A stretch of DNA of 64,000 nucleotides from Stutzerimonas stutzeri (GTDB lineage Bacteria > Pseudomonadota > Gammaproteobacteria > Pseudomonadales > Pseudomonadaceae), in the NCBI RefSeq assembly GCF_019090095.1, contig NZ_JAGQFP010000003.1, positions 286,556-350,555 on the forward strand, given 5' to 3'. The position numbers and the translations under genes are program-made. Positions 29,154-38,864 of this stretch are shown piece by piece. Numbering within the stretch: the stretch's first letter is position 1; each line of letters opens with the position of its first letter. The notes below the pieces were generated by a model that saw nothing but the letters and a program-made list of their open reading frames with translations, ran no database searches and was not told the origin of the DNA.

Positions 29154-30760
29154 AGCTGTTCGCCGCGGCCCGCCGCCTGTTTCGCATCCTGCTGGTGGTG
29201 ATCCGCTACCGCCTGGATGACATCATCCTCGACCTGCCGATGCCCTGGTGGCTGCGCGCGACCAGTTACCTGCTGCCCTGGCGCTGGCTGCCGCGGCGCC
29301 ACACCGAGCTGTCTCGCGGCGCGCGGCTGCGGCTGGCGCTGGAAGGGCTGGGGCCGATCTTCATCAAGTTCGGGCAGATCCTTTCGACCCGCCGCGACCT
29401 GCTGCCGCCGGACATCGCCGAAGAGCTGGCCATGCTGCAGGACCGCGTGCCACCGTTCGACTCGGCCGTCGCCACCGCGCTGATCGAGCGCCAGCTGGGC
29501 GCACCGGTCGCGCAGATCTTCGCGCGCTTCGACAGCAAGCCACTGGCTTCCGCCTCGGTCGCCCAGGTGCATGCAGCGAAGCTGCGCAGCGGCGAAGAGG
29601 TGGTGGTCAAAGTGGTCCGCCCGAACCTGCGCCCGGTGATCAGCCAGGACCTCGCCTGGCTGTTCCTGCTGGCCAAAACCGCCGAGCGCGCCTCGACCGA
29701 AGCCCGTCGCCTGCACCTGGTCGAGGTCGTCGATGACTATGCCAAGACCATCTACGACGAGCTCGACCTGCTGCGTGAGGCTGCCAACGCCAGCCAGCTG
29801 AGGCGTAATTTCCAGGGCTCGCCGCTGCTCTACATTCCCCAGGTCTACTGGGACCTGTGCCGTCCGCAGGTGCTGGTCATGGAGCGCATCTACGGTGTAC
29901 CGGTCACCGACATGAAGCGCCTGGCCGAGCAGCGCACCGACATGAAGCAGCTGGCCGAGCGCGGCGTGGAGATCTTCTTCACCCAGGTCTTCCGCGACAG
30001 CTTCTTCCATGCCGACATGCATCCCGGCAACATCTTCGTCAGCACCCACCAGCCGTGGAATCCGCAGTACATCGCCGTCGACTTCGGTATCGTCGGCAGC
30101 CTGACACCGGAAGACCAGGATTACCTGGCACGCAACCTGATGGCGTTCTTCCGGCGTGACTACCGCAAGGTCGCCCAGCTGCACATCGATTCCGGCTGGG
30201 TGCCGGCCGAAACCAAGGTCAACGAATTCGAGGCAGCGATCCGCACCGTCTGCGAGCCGATCTTCGAAAAGCCGCTGAAGGACATCTCCTTCGGCCAGCT
30301 GCTGGTACGGCTGTTCCAGGTGGCTCGCCGCTTCAATATGGAAGTCCAGCCCCAGTTGGTGCTGCTGCAGAAGACGCTGCTCAACATCGAGGGGCTGGGC
30401 CGCGAGCTCTATCCGGAGCTGGACCTCTGGGCAACCGGCCAACCCTACCTCGAGCGCTGGATGCGCGAGCGCATGAGCCCGAAACAGTTGCTGAAGAACG
30501 CCCAGGCGCAGATCGAACAGCTGCCGCATCTGGCGGGCATGACGCGCGAGCTGCTCGAGCGCATGTCCAACCCCCATGCCAACAACCCGCCGCCACCTTG
30601 GCACGAACATCATCGGCACTGGCCGCTGCGGCTGGTCGGCGCCGTTCTGCTCGGTGGCGGCGCCACCGTCGCCGCGGCGGCCGACAGCTTCACCGCGGTA
30701 ACCACCTGGCCGGCCTGGCTGATGCTGAGCGCCGGGATTTACCTCGTGGTACGCCGATAG
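29150..30760 (+). CDS. ubiB: Ubiquinone biosynthesis kinase-like protein UbiB
   Basis: 536 residues. ABC1/ADCK atypical kinase with the family KxGQ motif in [14 protein letters not shown] (about residue 70), the Ala-rich loop [12 protein letters not shown], the catalytic HADMHPGN and the metal-binding DFGIVG. Two C-terminal membrane helices (about residues 498-534). Its ATPase activity supports ubiquinone synthesis at the membrane. Start at 29150 by ATGA overlap with ubiJ. The [18 protein letters not shown] resemblance near residues 260-277 is normal for the family, not a duplication. Confidence 0.95.
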   Translation: MKLFAAARRLFRILLVVIRYRLDDIILDLPMPWWLRATSYLLPWRWLPRRHTELSRGARLRLALEGLGPIFIKFGQILSTRRDLLPPDIAEELAMLQDRVPPFDSAVATALIERQLGAPVAQIFARFDSKPLASASVAQVHAAKLRSGEEVVVKVVRPNLRPVISQDLAWLFLLAKTAERASTEARRLHLVEVVDDYAKTIYDELDLLREAANASQLRRNFQGSPLLYIPQVYWDLCRPQVLVMERIYGVPVTDMKRLAEQRTDMKQLAERGVEIFFTQVFRDSFFHADMHPGNIFVSTHQPWNPQYIAVDFGIVGSLTPEDQDYLARNLMAFFRRDYRKVAQLHIDSGWVPAETKVNEFEAAIRTVCEPIFEKPLKDISFGQLLVRLFQVARRFNMEVQPQLVLLQKTLLNIEGLGRELYPELDLWATGQPYLERWMRERMSPKQLLKNAQAQIEQLPHLAGMTRELLERMSNPHANNPPPPWHEHHRHWPLRLVGAVLLGGGATVAAAADSFTAVTTWPAWLMLSAGIYLVVRR

Positions 30761-30809
30761 CCAGCCGTCCGAGAGGCTGGCACACTGCGCGCATTGACCG
30801 GAGAATTCG

Positions 30810-31205
30810 ATGAACTGGCTGGACGAGATAAACTGGAACGAGGACGGCCTGGTGCCGGCCATCGCCCAGGATCATCAGACCGGGCGCATCCTGATGATGG
30901 CCTGGATGAACCGCGAGGCGCTGGCATTGACCGCAGCGGAAAACCGCGCCATCTACTGGTCACGTTCACGTGGCAAGCTGTGGCGCAAGGGGGAAGAATC
31001 CGGACACGTGCAGAAGCTGCACGAACTGCGCCTGGACTGCGACGCCGACGTCATCGTGCTGAGCGTCGAACAGATCGGCGGCATCGCTTGCCACACCGGA
31101 CGCGAGAGTTGCTTCTACCGGGTGTTCGAGAACGGTGAGTGGAAAACCGTCGAACCGGTGCTCAAGGACCCGCAGGCGATTTACCGGGAGCATAGCCATG
31201 AGTGA
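30810..31205 (+). CDS. hisI: Phosphoribosyl-AMP cyclohydrolase HisI
   Basis: 131 residues. Third step of histidine synthesis. The typical stretch [28 protein letters not shown] and the zinc/catalytic motifs ([23 protein letters not shown]) are present. This is the stand-alone form; hisE follows with an 8-base overlap. A short hairpin (CCAGCC/GGCTGG) lies between ubiB and this gene. The ATG follows GGAGAATTCG. Confidence 0.96.
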   Translation: MNWLDEINWNEDGLVPAIAQDHQTGRILMMAWMNREALALTAAENRAIYWSRSRGKLWRKGEESGHVQKLHELRLDCDADVIVLSVEQIGGIACHTGRESCFYRVFENGEWKTVEPVLKDPQAIYREHSHE

Positions 31206-31530
31206 CACCTTCGCCCGTCTGGCCGAGGTGCTGGAAGCCCGCAAGGGCGCCGCGGCCGACAGCTCGTACGTCGCCAGCCTCTACCACAAGGGGCTGAACA
31301 AGATCCTCGAGAAAGTCGGCGAGGAATCAGTGGAAACCATCCTGGCCGCCAAGGACGCTGCCGCCAGTGGCGATGCGAGCGATCTGATCTACGAAACCGC
31401 CGATCTGTGGTTTCACAGCCTGGTCATGCTGGCCGCGCTGGACCAGCACCCGCAGGCGGTGCTGGACGAACTGGACCGGCGTTTCGGTCTCTCCGGGCAC
31501 GCGGAAAAAGCCGCACGCCCACAATCCTGA
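31198..31530 (+). CDS. hisE: Phosphoribosyl-ATP pyrophosphatase HisE
   Basis: 110 residues. Second step of histidine synthesis, an all-helical MazG-like enzyme with the motifs [14 protein letters not shown] and [17 protein letters not shown]. The start at 31198 lies inside the end of hisI; an in-frame ATG at 31135 would extend deeper into hisI and is less likely. It is followed by tatA after 22 bases, as in other pseudomonads. Confidence 0.95.
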   Translation: MSDTFARLAEVLEARKGAAADSSYVASLYHKGLNKILEKVGEESVETILAAKDAAASGDASDLIYETADLWFHSLVMLAALDQHPQAVLDELDRRFGLSGHAEKAARPQS

Positions 31531-31552
31531 CATTCAACTGGAGTAACACAGC

Positions 31553-31783
31553 ATGGGTTTTGGTGGAATCAGCGTCTGGCAGCTCCTGATCATTCTGCTC
31601 ATCGTGGTCATGCTCTTTGGCACCAAGCGCCTCAAGGGCCTGGGCTCGGACTTGGGCGATGCGATCAAGGGCTTCCGCAAGTCAATGGGCACCGATGAGG
31701 ACAAGCCCAGTGTCGAAGAGAAGCAGAACCACACCATCGATGCCGAGGCCCGCAAGGTCGAAGATCCCACGAAGAAGCAGTGA
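31553..31783 (+). CDS. tatA: Sec-independent translocase subunit TatA
   Basis: 76 residues. N-terminal membrane helix ([18 protein letters not shown]), the [10 protein letters not shown] hinge, an amphipathic helix ([14 protein letters not shown]) and an acidic tail. It forms the variable pore of the twin-arginine pathway. Strong upstream ribosome site (CTGGAG). First of tatABC; the tatB gene follows 6 bases later. Confidence 0.96.
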   Translation: MGFGGISVWQLLIILLIVVMLFGTKRLKGLGSDLGDAIKGFRKSMGTDEDKPSVEEKQNHTIDAEARKVEDPTKKQ

Positions 31784-31789
31784 GGCGCC

Positions 31790-32179
31790 ATGTTCGATAT
31801 CGGCTTCACCGAACTGCTGCTGATCGGCCTGGTGGCGTTGTTCGTCCTCGGCCCGGAGCGGTTGCCGGGCGCGGTACGCACGGCCGGGCTGTGGATAGGT
31901 CGCGCCAAACGCAGCTTTGCCAACATCAAGGCCGAGGTCGAACGCGAGATCGGCGCCGACGAGATCCGTCGGCAGCTGCATAACGAGCGAATCCTCGACC
32001 TCGAGCGGGAAATGAAGCAGAGCATCATGCCCGATTCACCCGGCACCGGCAGCAGCTCTCCCCAATCGGCCACGCCGCCCCCCGACGCCAGCACGCTTGA
32101 AGCGCAGGCCGCGGCGGACGCCGCCAAAACCACCGAAACGCCTCCCGTACCACGCCCGGACAGACCTGCTGAGCCATGA
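31790..32179 (+). CDS. tatB: Sec-independent translocase subunit TatB
   Basis: 129 residues. N-terminal [21 protein letters not shown] membrane segment with the conserved Glu of Tat[13 protein letters not shown], a long amphipathic helix and a Pro/Ala-rich C-terminus. With TatC it recognises twin-arginine signal peptides. The TGA overlaps the tatC ATG. Confidence 0.95.
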   Translation: MFDIGFTELLLIGLVALFVLGPERLPGAVRTAGLWIGRAKRSFANIKAEVEREIGADEIRRQLHNERILDLEREMKQSIMPDSPGTGSSSPQSATPPPDASTLEAQAAADAAKTTETPPVPRPDRPAEP

Positions 32180-32976
32180 GCAATACTTCCATCGATGATC
32201 AGGAAATGCCGCTGGTCGCCCATCTGACGGAGCTGCGCAAGCGGCTGTTGCGTTGCGTGGTCGCCATTCTTCTGCTGTTCGGCGGGCTGTTCTACTTCTC
32301 CCAGCAGATCTACGCCCTGGTGGCCGCGCCGCTGCGCGCCTATCTGCCGGAGGGCGCGACGATGATCGCCACGGGCGTGGCCTCGCCGTTCCTGACGCCG
32401 TTCAAGCTGACCATGATGGTGGCGCTGTTCCTGTCGATGCCGGTGATCCTGCACCAGATCTGGAGCTTCATCGCCCCCGGGCTGTACAAGCACGAAAAGC
32501 GCGTCGCGGTACCGCTGCTGATCTCCAGCATTTTCCTGTTCTACGGCGGCATGGCCTTCGCCTACTTCGTCGTGTTCCCGATCATGTTCGGCTTCTTCGC
32601 CAGCGTGACGCCGGAAGGCGTGGCGATGATGACGGACATCGGCCAGTACCTGGATTTCGTGCTCACCCTGTTCTTCGCGTTCGGCGTGGCATTCGAAATA
32701 CCGGTGGCGACCTTCCTGCTGATCTGGGTCGGCATCGTCGACGTCGCCGCGCTGCGCAAGAGCCGCCCGTACGTGATCGTGGGCTGCTTCGTGGTCGGCA
32801 TGGTGCTGACACCACCGGACGTGTTCTCCCAAGCGCTGCTGGCCGTGCCGATGTGGCTGCTGTTCGAGGCCGGGCTGATCTGCGGCAGCATGGTTCAGAA
32901 GCGCGAGCAAGCGTTCCGCAGCGACGCTGACGACGAGACGCACCGCGGCGACCAGCCGCCCGCTTCCCGCCCGTGA
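32176..32976 (+). CDS. tatC: Sec-independent translocase subunit TatC
   Basis: 266 residues with six hydrophobic segments. The N-terminal [15 protein letters not shown] and the [19 protein letters not shown] region with [10 protein letters not shown] are TatC signatures. Receptor for twin-arginine signal peptides with TatB. Overlaps tatB at its start and rsmE at its end. The charged C-terminal tail ([14 protein letters not shown]) is cytoplasmic. Confidence 0.97.
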   Translation: MSNTSIDDQEMPLVAHLTELRKRLLRCVVAILLLFGGLFYFSQQIYALVAAPLRAYLPEGATMIATGVASPFLTPFKLTMMVALFLSMPVILHQIWSFIAPGLYKHEKRVAVPLLISSIFLFYGGMAFAYFVVFPIMFGFFASVTPEGVAMMTDIGQYLDFVLTLFFAFGVAFEIPVATFLLIWVGIVDVAALRKSRPYVIVGCFVVGMVLTPPDVFSQALLAVPMWLLFEAGLICGSMVQKREQAFRSDADDETHRGDQPPASRP

Positions 32977-33680
32977 ACCTGTTGCTGCTGGAGGCGGCCG
33001 ATTTCGTGGCCGCCGATCGGGTGGTCCTGCGCGACCGCCGGCTCACGCACATCCAAGAGGTGCACCGCGCCGAACCAGGCGAAAGCCTGCGCGTCGGCTT
33101 GCTGGGCGGTCAGATGGGGCAGGGTCGCCTGCTGCGCCTGGATACCAACGAAGCCGAGCTGGAGGTGCGGTTGACCCAACCGCCACCGGCCAAGCTGCCG
33201 ATCACCCTGCTGCTGGCCTTGCCGCGACCCAAGATGCTCCGTCGCGTGCTGCAGACGGTCGCCTGCATGGGTGTGCCGCGACTGGTACTGCTCAACAGCT
33301 ACCGGGTAGAAAAGAGCTTCTGGCAGACCCCCTTCCTGGAACCGGCTGCTATTCGCGAGCAGTTGCTGCTCGGTCTGGAGCAGGCACGCGACACAGTGCT
33401 CCCCCAGGTCAGTATCGAAAAGCGCTTCAAACCCTTCGTCGAGGACCGTCTGCCGCAACTGGCCGCAGGCACTCGTGGGCTGGTGGGTCATCCGGGCGAC
33501 TACCCGAGCTGCCCGCGCGCAGTCACCGACCCGGTGACGCTGGCGATAGGACCGGAAGGCGGCTGGATTCCTTACGAAGTCGACAAGCTCACCGAGGCGG
33601 GCCTGCAGCCCGTGCAGCTGGGCGAGCGCATCTTGCGTGTGGAAACAGCCGTCAGCGCCCTGCTGGCGCGCCTGTTCTGA
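32973..33680 (+). CDS. rsmE: 16S rRNA (uracil(1498)-N3)-methyltransferase RsmE
   Basis: 235 residues. SPOUT methyltransferase of the small ribosomal subunit. Visible motifs: [17 protein letters not shown] (PUA-like N-terminus), [25 protein letters not shown] and [15 protein letters not shown] (SAM knot). The GTG start at 32973 overlaps the tatC stop (GTGA). Last gene of the hisIE-tatABC-rsmE run. Confidence 0.95.
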   Translation: MNLLLLEAADFVAADRVVLRDRRLTHIQEVHRAEPGESLRVGLLGGQMGQGRLLRLDTNEAELEVRLTQPPPAKLPITLLLALPRPKMLRRVLQTVACMGVPRLVLLNSYRVEKSFWQTPFLEPAAIREQLLLGLEQARDTVLPQVSIEKRFKPFVEDRLPQLAAGTRGLVGHPGDYPSCPRAVTDPVTLAIGPEGGWIPYEVDKLTEAGLQPVQLGERILRVETAVSALLARLF

Positions 33681-33785
33681 CCTTCCGGTACGTACGTCGG
33701 GCGGCCAGCCAGTACCGATGAACGTCATGCACGCATCCGGTGCATACGGGTCAGAGCTACTGAACCCCAAACAGCAGCATCTGCC

Positions 33786-34205
33786 ATGCGACCTTTGACC
33801 ATCGATCTACACCGCCTGGAGTACGCGCTGGACAACCGCGACGCCAGTGAGCATTACCTCGACCTGGAATCGGGTGAGATCCGTGCGGTTTTCCCGGGCG
33901 AAACCACGCCGGGCATCGACGAAAAATACGACGTGCAAGAAGACCGCTTCCTGCATATCGAACCGCTCGGGCTTGCACAATCGATCGCCATGCGCGAGGC
34001 GTTCCTCTTCACCCAGCACGACCCCAACGCCCATGCAGTGCTGAGCAATGCCCTGCAAGGACGCAAGCCGCTGCGCACCTTCGATTTCAAGCTGGAGGAT
34101 TTTCCAGAGGTTCGTCAGGCCTGGCTCGACTACCAGACCGTGCAACTGCGCGAATACGCCATCACCTGGCTGCACGAGAACGGCCTGGAGCCCTCGAAGC
34201 GCTAG
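33786..34205 (+). CDS. UPF0158 family protein
   Basis: 139 residues. The first part (LTIDLHRLEYALDNRDASEHYLDLESGEI) and the second (LQGRKPLRTFDFKLEDFPEVRQAWLDYQ) fit UPF0158, a widespread family of small cytoplasmic proteins of unknown role. Start at 33786 follows AGCAGCATCTGCC, a weak ribosome site. It appears to be monocistronic, convergent with dtd (19 bases). Confidence 0.82.
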   Translation: MRPLTIDLHRLEYALDNRDASEHYLDLESGEIRAVFPGETTPGIDEKYDVQEDRFLHIEPLGLAQSIAMREAFLFTQHDPNAHAVLSNALQGRKPLRTFDFKLEDFPEVRQAWLDYQTVQLREYAITWLHENGLEPSKR

Positions 34206-34224
34206 TCGAACCGCAGCGGGCGTC

Positions 34225-34662
34225 TCAACTTTCCAGCAGGAAGGTCACCGGGCCGTCGTTTTGCAGATGCACCTGCATGTCGGCGCCGAAACGGCCGTAG
34301 GCGACCAACGGGTGCTGCTGGCGCGCCTGGGCGAGCAGGTACTCGTAGAGCTGTTCACCAAGCGCGGGTGGCGCCGCGCTGGAAAAGCTCGGGCGCAATC
34401 CGCTGCCGGTATCGGCGGCCAGGGTGAACTGGGAGACCAGCAGGAGCCCACCGCCGACGTCGGCCAGAGACCGATTCATCTTGCCCTGCTCGTCGCTGAA
34501 TACGCGATAGCGCAGCAGCTTGTGCAGCAGCTTGTCGGCACGCGCCTTATCATCCTCGCGCTTGACGCCCACCAGCACCAACAACCCCTGGTCAATGGAG
34601 CCGACCACCTCGTTCGCGACCTCGACGCGTGCATGCCGCACGCGCTGGATCAGCGCCTTCAT
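34225..34662 (-). CDS. dtd: D-aminoacyl-tRNA deacylase
   Basis: 145 residues. Frees tRNA from D-amino acids. Both active-site motifs are present: [20 protein letters not shown] and [11 protein letters not shown]. Standard length. It overlaps the stop of pip (TGATG), the same gene pair as in P. aeruginosa. Confidence 0.97.
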   Translation of the reverse strand: MKALIQRVRHARVEVANEVVGSIDQGLLVLVGVKREDDKARADKLLHKLLRYRVFSDEQGKMNRSLADVGGGLLLVSQFTLAADTGSGLRPSFSSAAPPALGEQLYEYLLAQARQQHPLVAYGRFGADMQVHLQNDGPVTFLLES

Positions 34663-35633
34663 CAGGCTTCCTCGGGTGGCAGGTCGAGCAAGCGCTGGGC
34701 GATGTCGGCAGCAGCGCGCACCAGGGCGTCGCAGATGCCCGGTTCGGCGGCCGAATGGCCGGCTTCACGGATGATCTGCAGTTCGCTGTTGGGCCAGGCT
34801 TCGTGCAGTTCCCAGGCGTTTTCCAGCGGGCAGATCACGTCGTAACGGCCGTGCACGATGATGCACGGCAGGTGCGCCACCTTGTGTACGTCACGCAGCA
34901 ACTGGTTCGGCTCGAGGAAGGCGTTGTTGACGAAGTAGTGGCACTCGATGCGTGCCATGGCCAGGGCGCGGTGGGTATCGGAGAAGCGGTCGACCACCTG
35001 AGTGTTCGGGCGCAGGGTGGCGGTACGGCCCTCCCAGCAGGACCAGGCCTTGGCGGCATGCATCTGGGCAATCTGGTCGGTGCCGGTGAGCCGCTTGTAG
35101 TAGGCCCGCATCAGGTCGCCACGCTCCTCGACCGGAATCGGCGCGAGGTAGTCCTGCCAATAGTCGGGGAAGATCCGGTTGGCGCCCTCCTGGTAGAACC
35201 AGCGTAGCTCCTGCGGCCGGCAGAGGAACACGCCACGCAGGATCAACGCATGGACGCGCTCGGGATAGGCCTGGGCGTAGGCCAGCGACAGCGTCGAGCC
35301 CCAGGATCCGCCGAACAGCACCCATTTTTCGATACCCAGGTGCTCGCGGATGCGCTCCATGTCGGCAATCAAGTGAGCGGTGGTGTTATTTTCCAGGCTG
35401 GCGTGGGGCGTGGAACGGCCGCAGCCGCGTTGGTCGAAGGTGACGATGCGGTACAGCGTCGGATCGAAAAAACGCCGGCTCAGCGCATCGCAACCGCCAC
35501 CCGGCCCGCCGTGTACGAAGACCACAGGCAGGCCTTCCGGTGATCCACTCTCGTCGACGTAGAGCACATGCGGCGCTTCGACCGCCAGCTCGTGCCGGGC
35601 GTAGGGTTTGATCTCCGGGTACAAGGTCTGCAT
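34662..35633 (-). CDS. pip: Proline iminopeptidase
   Basis: 323 residues. Alpha/beta hydrolase removing N-terminal proline. Oxyanion motif [15 protein letters not shown], nucleophile Ser in [12 protein letters not shown] (about residue 110), and the acid/His part at [12 protein letters not shown] and [10 protein letters not shown]. The start at 35633 ([11 protein letters not shown]) fits the family better than the ATG four codons upstream. It is divergent from the lipoprotein gene at 35712 and coupled to dtd. Confidence 0.95.
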   Translation of the reverse strand: MQTLYPEIKPYARHELAVEAPHVLYVDESGSPEGLPVVFVHGGPGGGCDALSRRFFDPTLYRIVTFDQRGCGRSTPHASLENNTTAHLIADMERIREHLGIEKWVLFGGSWGSTLSLAYAQAYPERVHALILRGVFLCRPQELRWFYQEGANRIFPDYWQDYLAPIPVEERGDLMRAYYKRLTGTDQIAQMHAAKAWSCWEGRTATLRPNTQVVDRFSDTHRALAMARIECHYFVNNAFLEPNQLLRDVHKVAHLPCIIVHGRYDVICPLENAWELHEAWPNSELQIIREAGHSAAEPGICDALVRAAADIAQRLLDLPPEEA

Positions 35634-35711
35634 GGCACACTCCATGGTCGGTGCGGGCTCGATGACCCGCCTGGCATTTCCGGCATCATAACGAGGTTCG
35701 AGAGGTTCGGC

Positions 35712-36143
35712 ATGCCCGTATGGAAAATAGCAGTATGGGGCGTCTTCGCCGCGCTGGCGTTGGCCGGATGCAATGCTGACGACCCGCAGGCCGCGCTGGA
35801 TGCCGCGGCCGAATCACTCCAGCAGAGCATCGAAAAACGCGATACCGGCGCACTGATGGATAGCCTTCATACGGACTTCACGGCCAACGGCCAATACGGT
35901 CGTGACTGGGCGCAGCGAACCGCAACGCTGATGTTCCTGCGCCACCGCAACGTCAATGTCATCCGCCTGAGCAGCCGCAGCTGGATCAACCCGACCTACC
36001 CGGACCGCGGCCACAGCCAAGCCCAGGTCGCGCTGACCGGTGCAGAACACCTGCTACCGCAGCGCGCCCGTCACTACGAAGTGAGGCTCGAATGGTGGAA
36101 AGAACACGGCCAGTGGAAGCTGGCCCGTCTGGATTGGCAATAA
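35712..36143 (+). CDS. Lipoprotein with an NTF2-like domain
   Basis: 143 residues. Signal peptide with a lipobox (ALALAGC, lipid attachment at about Cys 19), then a domain starting DPQAALDAAAESLQQSIEKRDTG and ending RHYEVRLEWWKEHGQWKLARLDWQ, typical of NTF2-like periplasmic lipoproteins. No function is assigned. Start at 35712 is where the signal peptide begins. It is the only gene on this strand between pip and the lipocalin gene. Confidence 0.72.
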   Translation: MPVWKIAVWGVFAALALAGCNADDPQAALDAAAESLQQSIEKRDTGALMDSLHTDFTANGQYGRDWAQRTATLMFLRHRNVNVIRLSSRSWINPTYPDRGHSQAQVALTGAEHLLPQRARHYEVRLEWWKEHGQWKLARLDWQ

Positions 36144-36184
36144 GGACCGCCGCTGCCACCGGCGCGTACAGGAATCGCTTGGCG

Positions 36185-36727
36185 TCAGGACGACTCGCCG
36201 CGCCAGATCAGCTCACCGGTGTCGTAGCCGCGCTGCCGGGCCACCTCGAGCAGCCGGTCGCGCGTACCCTGGTCGATCTCCTGTTCGCGCGACAGCAGCC
36301 AGAGGTAGTCGCGGTCAGGACTGCCCACCAGCGCCACGCTGTAAGCCTCGTCGAGATACAGGATCCAGTAGTGGCCCTTGGTCAGGCCCGGAAAGAGGTT
36401 GCTGAACCAGTTGTCGAAACGCACCCAGAGCCGGTCCGTGCGGCCAGGCTCCTGCGGCACCGCTTCGCCAGTCGCCTGCTCCCACTCGCCGTCTTTGGTT
36501 TCGCAGCGATTGGTGACCGCTACGCTATTGTCCGGCTGCAACCTGTAGTGCGCCTCGGAGCGCACGCAGTTGCGCTGGAAAAACATCGGTAGTCGCGCCT
36601 GTTCGTACCAGGTGCCTTGATAGCGCTGCAGATCGACCTGTCCGACGGTCTGGGGCGCGTCCTCAGGTTTTGAGCCGGCGCAACCGGCCAGCAGTGCGGC
36701 TGCGAACAGCGCGATCAGCGTACGCAT
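36185..36727 (-). CDS. Lipocalin family outer-membrane lipoprotein (Blc-like)
   Basis: 180 residues. Lipobox LLAGC (Cys at about 16). Lipocalin motif QVDLQRYQGTWYEQARLPM (GxW), and the second conserved region GHYWILYLDEAYSVALVGSPDRDYLWLLSR, as in bacterial Blc. It should bind lipids or fatty acids in the outer membrane. A GAGGAGTT ribosome site precedes the ATG. The next gene upstream on this strand, 10 bases away, also encodes a small lipoprotein. Confidence 0.9.
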   Translation of the reverse strand: MRTLIALFAAALLAGCAGSKPEDAPQTVGQVDLQRYQGTWYEQARLPMFFQRNCVRSEAHYRLQPDNSVAVTNRCETKDGEWEQATGEAVPQEPGRTDRLWVRFDNWFSNLFPGLTKGHYWILYLDEAYSVALVGSPDRDYLWLLSREQEIDQGTRDRLLEVARQRGYDTGELIWRGESS

Positions 36728-36737
36728 CGGGAACTCC

Positions 36738-36992
36738 TCATTTCAGGCCTTGGCCGGAGAACATCATCACCTTGTCGCCGGCAAATTGAATGCTGATGAA
36801 GCGGTTCTTTTGCCCCCAGGTGCAGCTGGACATCCCCAGGGCGCCAGCGCACTCGCCGGGTTTGCCGAGCAGCTTCTCGACTTCAGCGCGAGACATGCCA
36901 GCTTCCAGCTTGGCGAAATTCTCTTGAGTGACCGGGCTGCAGGCGGCTAGCAGCGCCACTGCAACGATCAACGAAAAGGGACGCAGCGACAT
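36738..36992 (-). CDS. Small SmpA/OmlA-like lipoprotein
   Basis: 84 residues. Signal peptide and lipobox (VALLAAC), then LEAGMSRAEVEKLLGKPGEC, the motif of the SmpA/OmlA (BamE-like) fold, and a C-terminal strand FISIQFAGDKVMMFS. Start at 36992 has AAGGAATT upstream; the ATG at 37028 does not. It likely shares a transcript with the lipocalin gene. The exact role is not known. Confidence 0.75.
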   Translation of the reverse strand: MSLRPFSLIVAVALLAACSPVTQENFAKLEAGMSRAEVEKLLGKPGECAGALGMSSCTWGQKNRFISIQFAGDKVMMFSGQGLK

Positions 36993-37091
36993 GATGAATT
37001 CCTTGAGTCGGCGGTGGCTGGCCCACACGGACGGGGCCGCCTGGGTAAAGTTTAGGAAACGAACGAGGCGGGAGGTTCCGTATTCGATAGG

Positions 37092-37694
37092 CTAGAAGCG
37101 TGAGCCGGGTTCGGCCAGGAAAGCCCGCTCGGCCTCGGTAGAATCCCGCCCGAGCAGCTCGTTGCGATGAGGGAAGCGGCCGAAGCGCGCGATGACATCG
37201 CGATGACGCTCGGCGAAGCTCAGGAAATTGGCGAACAACGCCTGCTCTTCGCTCCCGACGAGCCCGTACAGCATCTGGAACTGCGCCACCGACTGCTCCT
37301 GCACCTGCAGGTTCTCGGCGTGCTCAAGCACCAGGTAGATGAACACCCGCTGGATCGGCGACAACAGGACGTCGCCGCCATGGGCCATGCCCTCGCGCAC
37401 CAGCTGCAATGCGCGCTCATCGCCGGCGAACGCCTGCGCTGTGCCACGGTGGATCATGCGCGGTAGCTGATCGAGCAGCAGCACCAGCGCCAGCCAGCCC
37501 TGCGGCGATTCAGTCCACTCGCCCAAACCGCCAGCCAGTGCCTGGTCGACCAGGCCACCAAAGCGACGACGTGCCTCGGCATCCTGTTCGGCCTTGTAGC
37601 CGAACCACAGGGTTTGCTTGTCGCTGGCGATTTCGCGGGCCGTGGCGCCCTCACCGAACCACCAGTTCAACAGGTCCAGCCAGGGCGCCGACAT
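37092..37694 (-). CDS. DUF924 family protein
   Basis: 200 residues. All-helical, TPR-like family: LNWWFGEGATAREIASDKQTLWFGYKAEQD at the N-terminus (WF and LWF pattern), LVLLLDQLPRMIHRGTAQAFAGD in the middle and a C-terminal FGRFPHRNELLGRDST. These are hallmarks of DUF924, of unknown function. It begins 3 bases after fbp and so probably shares its transcript. Confidence 0.88.
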   Translation of the reverse strand: MSAPWLDLLNWWFGEGATAREIASDKQTLWFGYKAEQDAEARRRFGGLVDQALAGGLGEWTESPQGWLALVLLLDQLPRMIHRGTAQAFAGDERALQLVREGMAHGGDVLLSPIQRVFIYLVLEHAENLQVQEQSVAQFQMLYGLVGSEEQALFANFLSFAERHRDVIARFGRFPHRNELLGRDSTEAERAFLAEPGSRF

Positions 37695-37697
37695 CGA

Positions 37698-38708
37698 TCA
37701 GCCCTGGTGATAGCCAGTGACGCGCTCGACCTCTTCCTTGGAACCGAGGAAGACCGGCACACGCTGATGCAGGGAGTCGGGCTGGATGTCGAGGATCCGC
37801 TGAGTACCGTTGGTGGCGGCACCACCGGCCTGCTCGATGATGAAGGACATCGGGTTGGCTTCGTACATCAGCCGCAGCTTGCCCGCCTTGCCTGGCTCGC
37901 GGGAATCGCGGGGGTACATGAAGATGCCGCCCCGGGTCAGGATGCGATGGACGTCGGCCACCATCGAGGCGATCCAGCGCATGTTGTAGTTCTTGGTCAG
38001 CGGACCTTCGGTACCCGCCAGCAGCTCGCCGACGTAGCGCTGCACAGGCGCTTCCCAATGACGCTGGTTGGACATGTTGATGGCGAATTCGGCGGTCGAT
38101 TCGGGCACACGCAGGTTTTCATGCGTCAACACGAAGCTGCCCAGCTCGCGGTCCAGCGTGAAGCCCATGACGCCATTGCCCAGGGTCAGGATCAGCATGG
38201 TCTGCGGACCGTAGATTGCGTAGCCGGCAGCGACCTGCTTGGTGCCCGGCTGCAGGAAGGCTTCTTCTCCCAATGCATCGTTCTGAGTGAAGCATTCGCC
38301 CGGGCAGCGTAGCACCGAGAAAATGGTCCCGACGGAGACGTTCACATCGATGTTGCTGGAGCCATCCAGCGGATCGAAGACCAGCAGATAGGCGCCCTTC
38401 GGGTACTTGCCGGGAATCTGGTAGGCGTTGTCCATTTCTTCCGACGCCATGCCCGCCAGGTGGCCGCCCCACTCGTTGGCTTCGAGGAGGATTTCGTTGG
38501 ACAGCACGTCGAGCTTCTTCTGGACTTCGCCCTGGATGTTCTCGGTTTCGGTTGCGCCGAGCACGCCACCCAGTGCGCCCTTGGATACGGCGTGGCTGAT
38601 CTCCTTGCACGCTCGGGCCACTACCTCGATAAGGAAGCGCAGATCAGCAGGGGTGTTGTTACTGCGGGTCTGCTCGATCAGGTAGCGACTCAGGGTTACG
38701 CGTGACAT
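37698..38708 (-). CDS. fbp: Fructose-1,6-bisphosphatase, class I
   Basis: 336 residues. Gluconeogenic step making fructose 6-phosphate. Metal and substrate motifs: [32 protein letters not shown] and [25 protein letters not shown]. Standard length. Upstream GGAGCCATTCC site. Near glgP, so sugar-phosphate and storage metabolism are neighbours. The DUF924 gene follows. Confidence 0.97.
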   Translation of the reverse strand: MSRVTLSRYLIEQTRSNNTPADLRFLIEVVARACKEISHAVSKGALGGVLGATETENIQGEVQKKLDVLSNEILLEANEWGGHLAGMASEEMDNAYQIPGKYPKGAYLLVFDPLDGSSNIDVNVSVGTIFSVLRCPGECFTQNDALGEEAFLQPGTKQVAAGYAIYGPQTMLILTLGNGVMGFTLDRELGSFVLTHENLRVPESTAEFAINMSNQRHWEAPVQRYVGELLAGTEGPLTKNYNMRWIASMVADVHRILTRGGIFMYPRDSREPGKAGKLRLMYEANPMSFIIEQAGGAATNGTQRILDIQPDSLHQRVPVFLGSKEEVERVTGYHQG

Positions 38709-38864
38709 GGAATGGCTCCGGAGAATGAAGAAACCCGCGCAGTTTAGCAGGCCGAGGGAAAACTAACCCTCCCTCAGACCGACCGATATCCGCGGAGTTC
38801 AGCGAAGCGGCCGCCCCAGTCAGGCGACCGCTCTACCCTGCCCCATCGCGACGCTCACGAGCGC

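Noticed and set aside
29917..29976. Apparent internal duplication in ubiB (DMKRLAEQ and DMKQLAER)
   Set aside because: UbiB proteins generally show a similar resemblance at this site (for example ALEKNGTNMKLLAERG in E. coli, from memory), so it is not a new duplication.
29003..30862. 619-codon minus-strand frame opposite ubiB
   Set aside because: Antisense shadow; ubiB has intact kinase-like motifs and overlaps ubiJ correctly.
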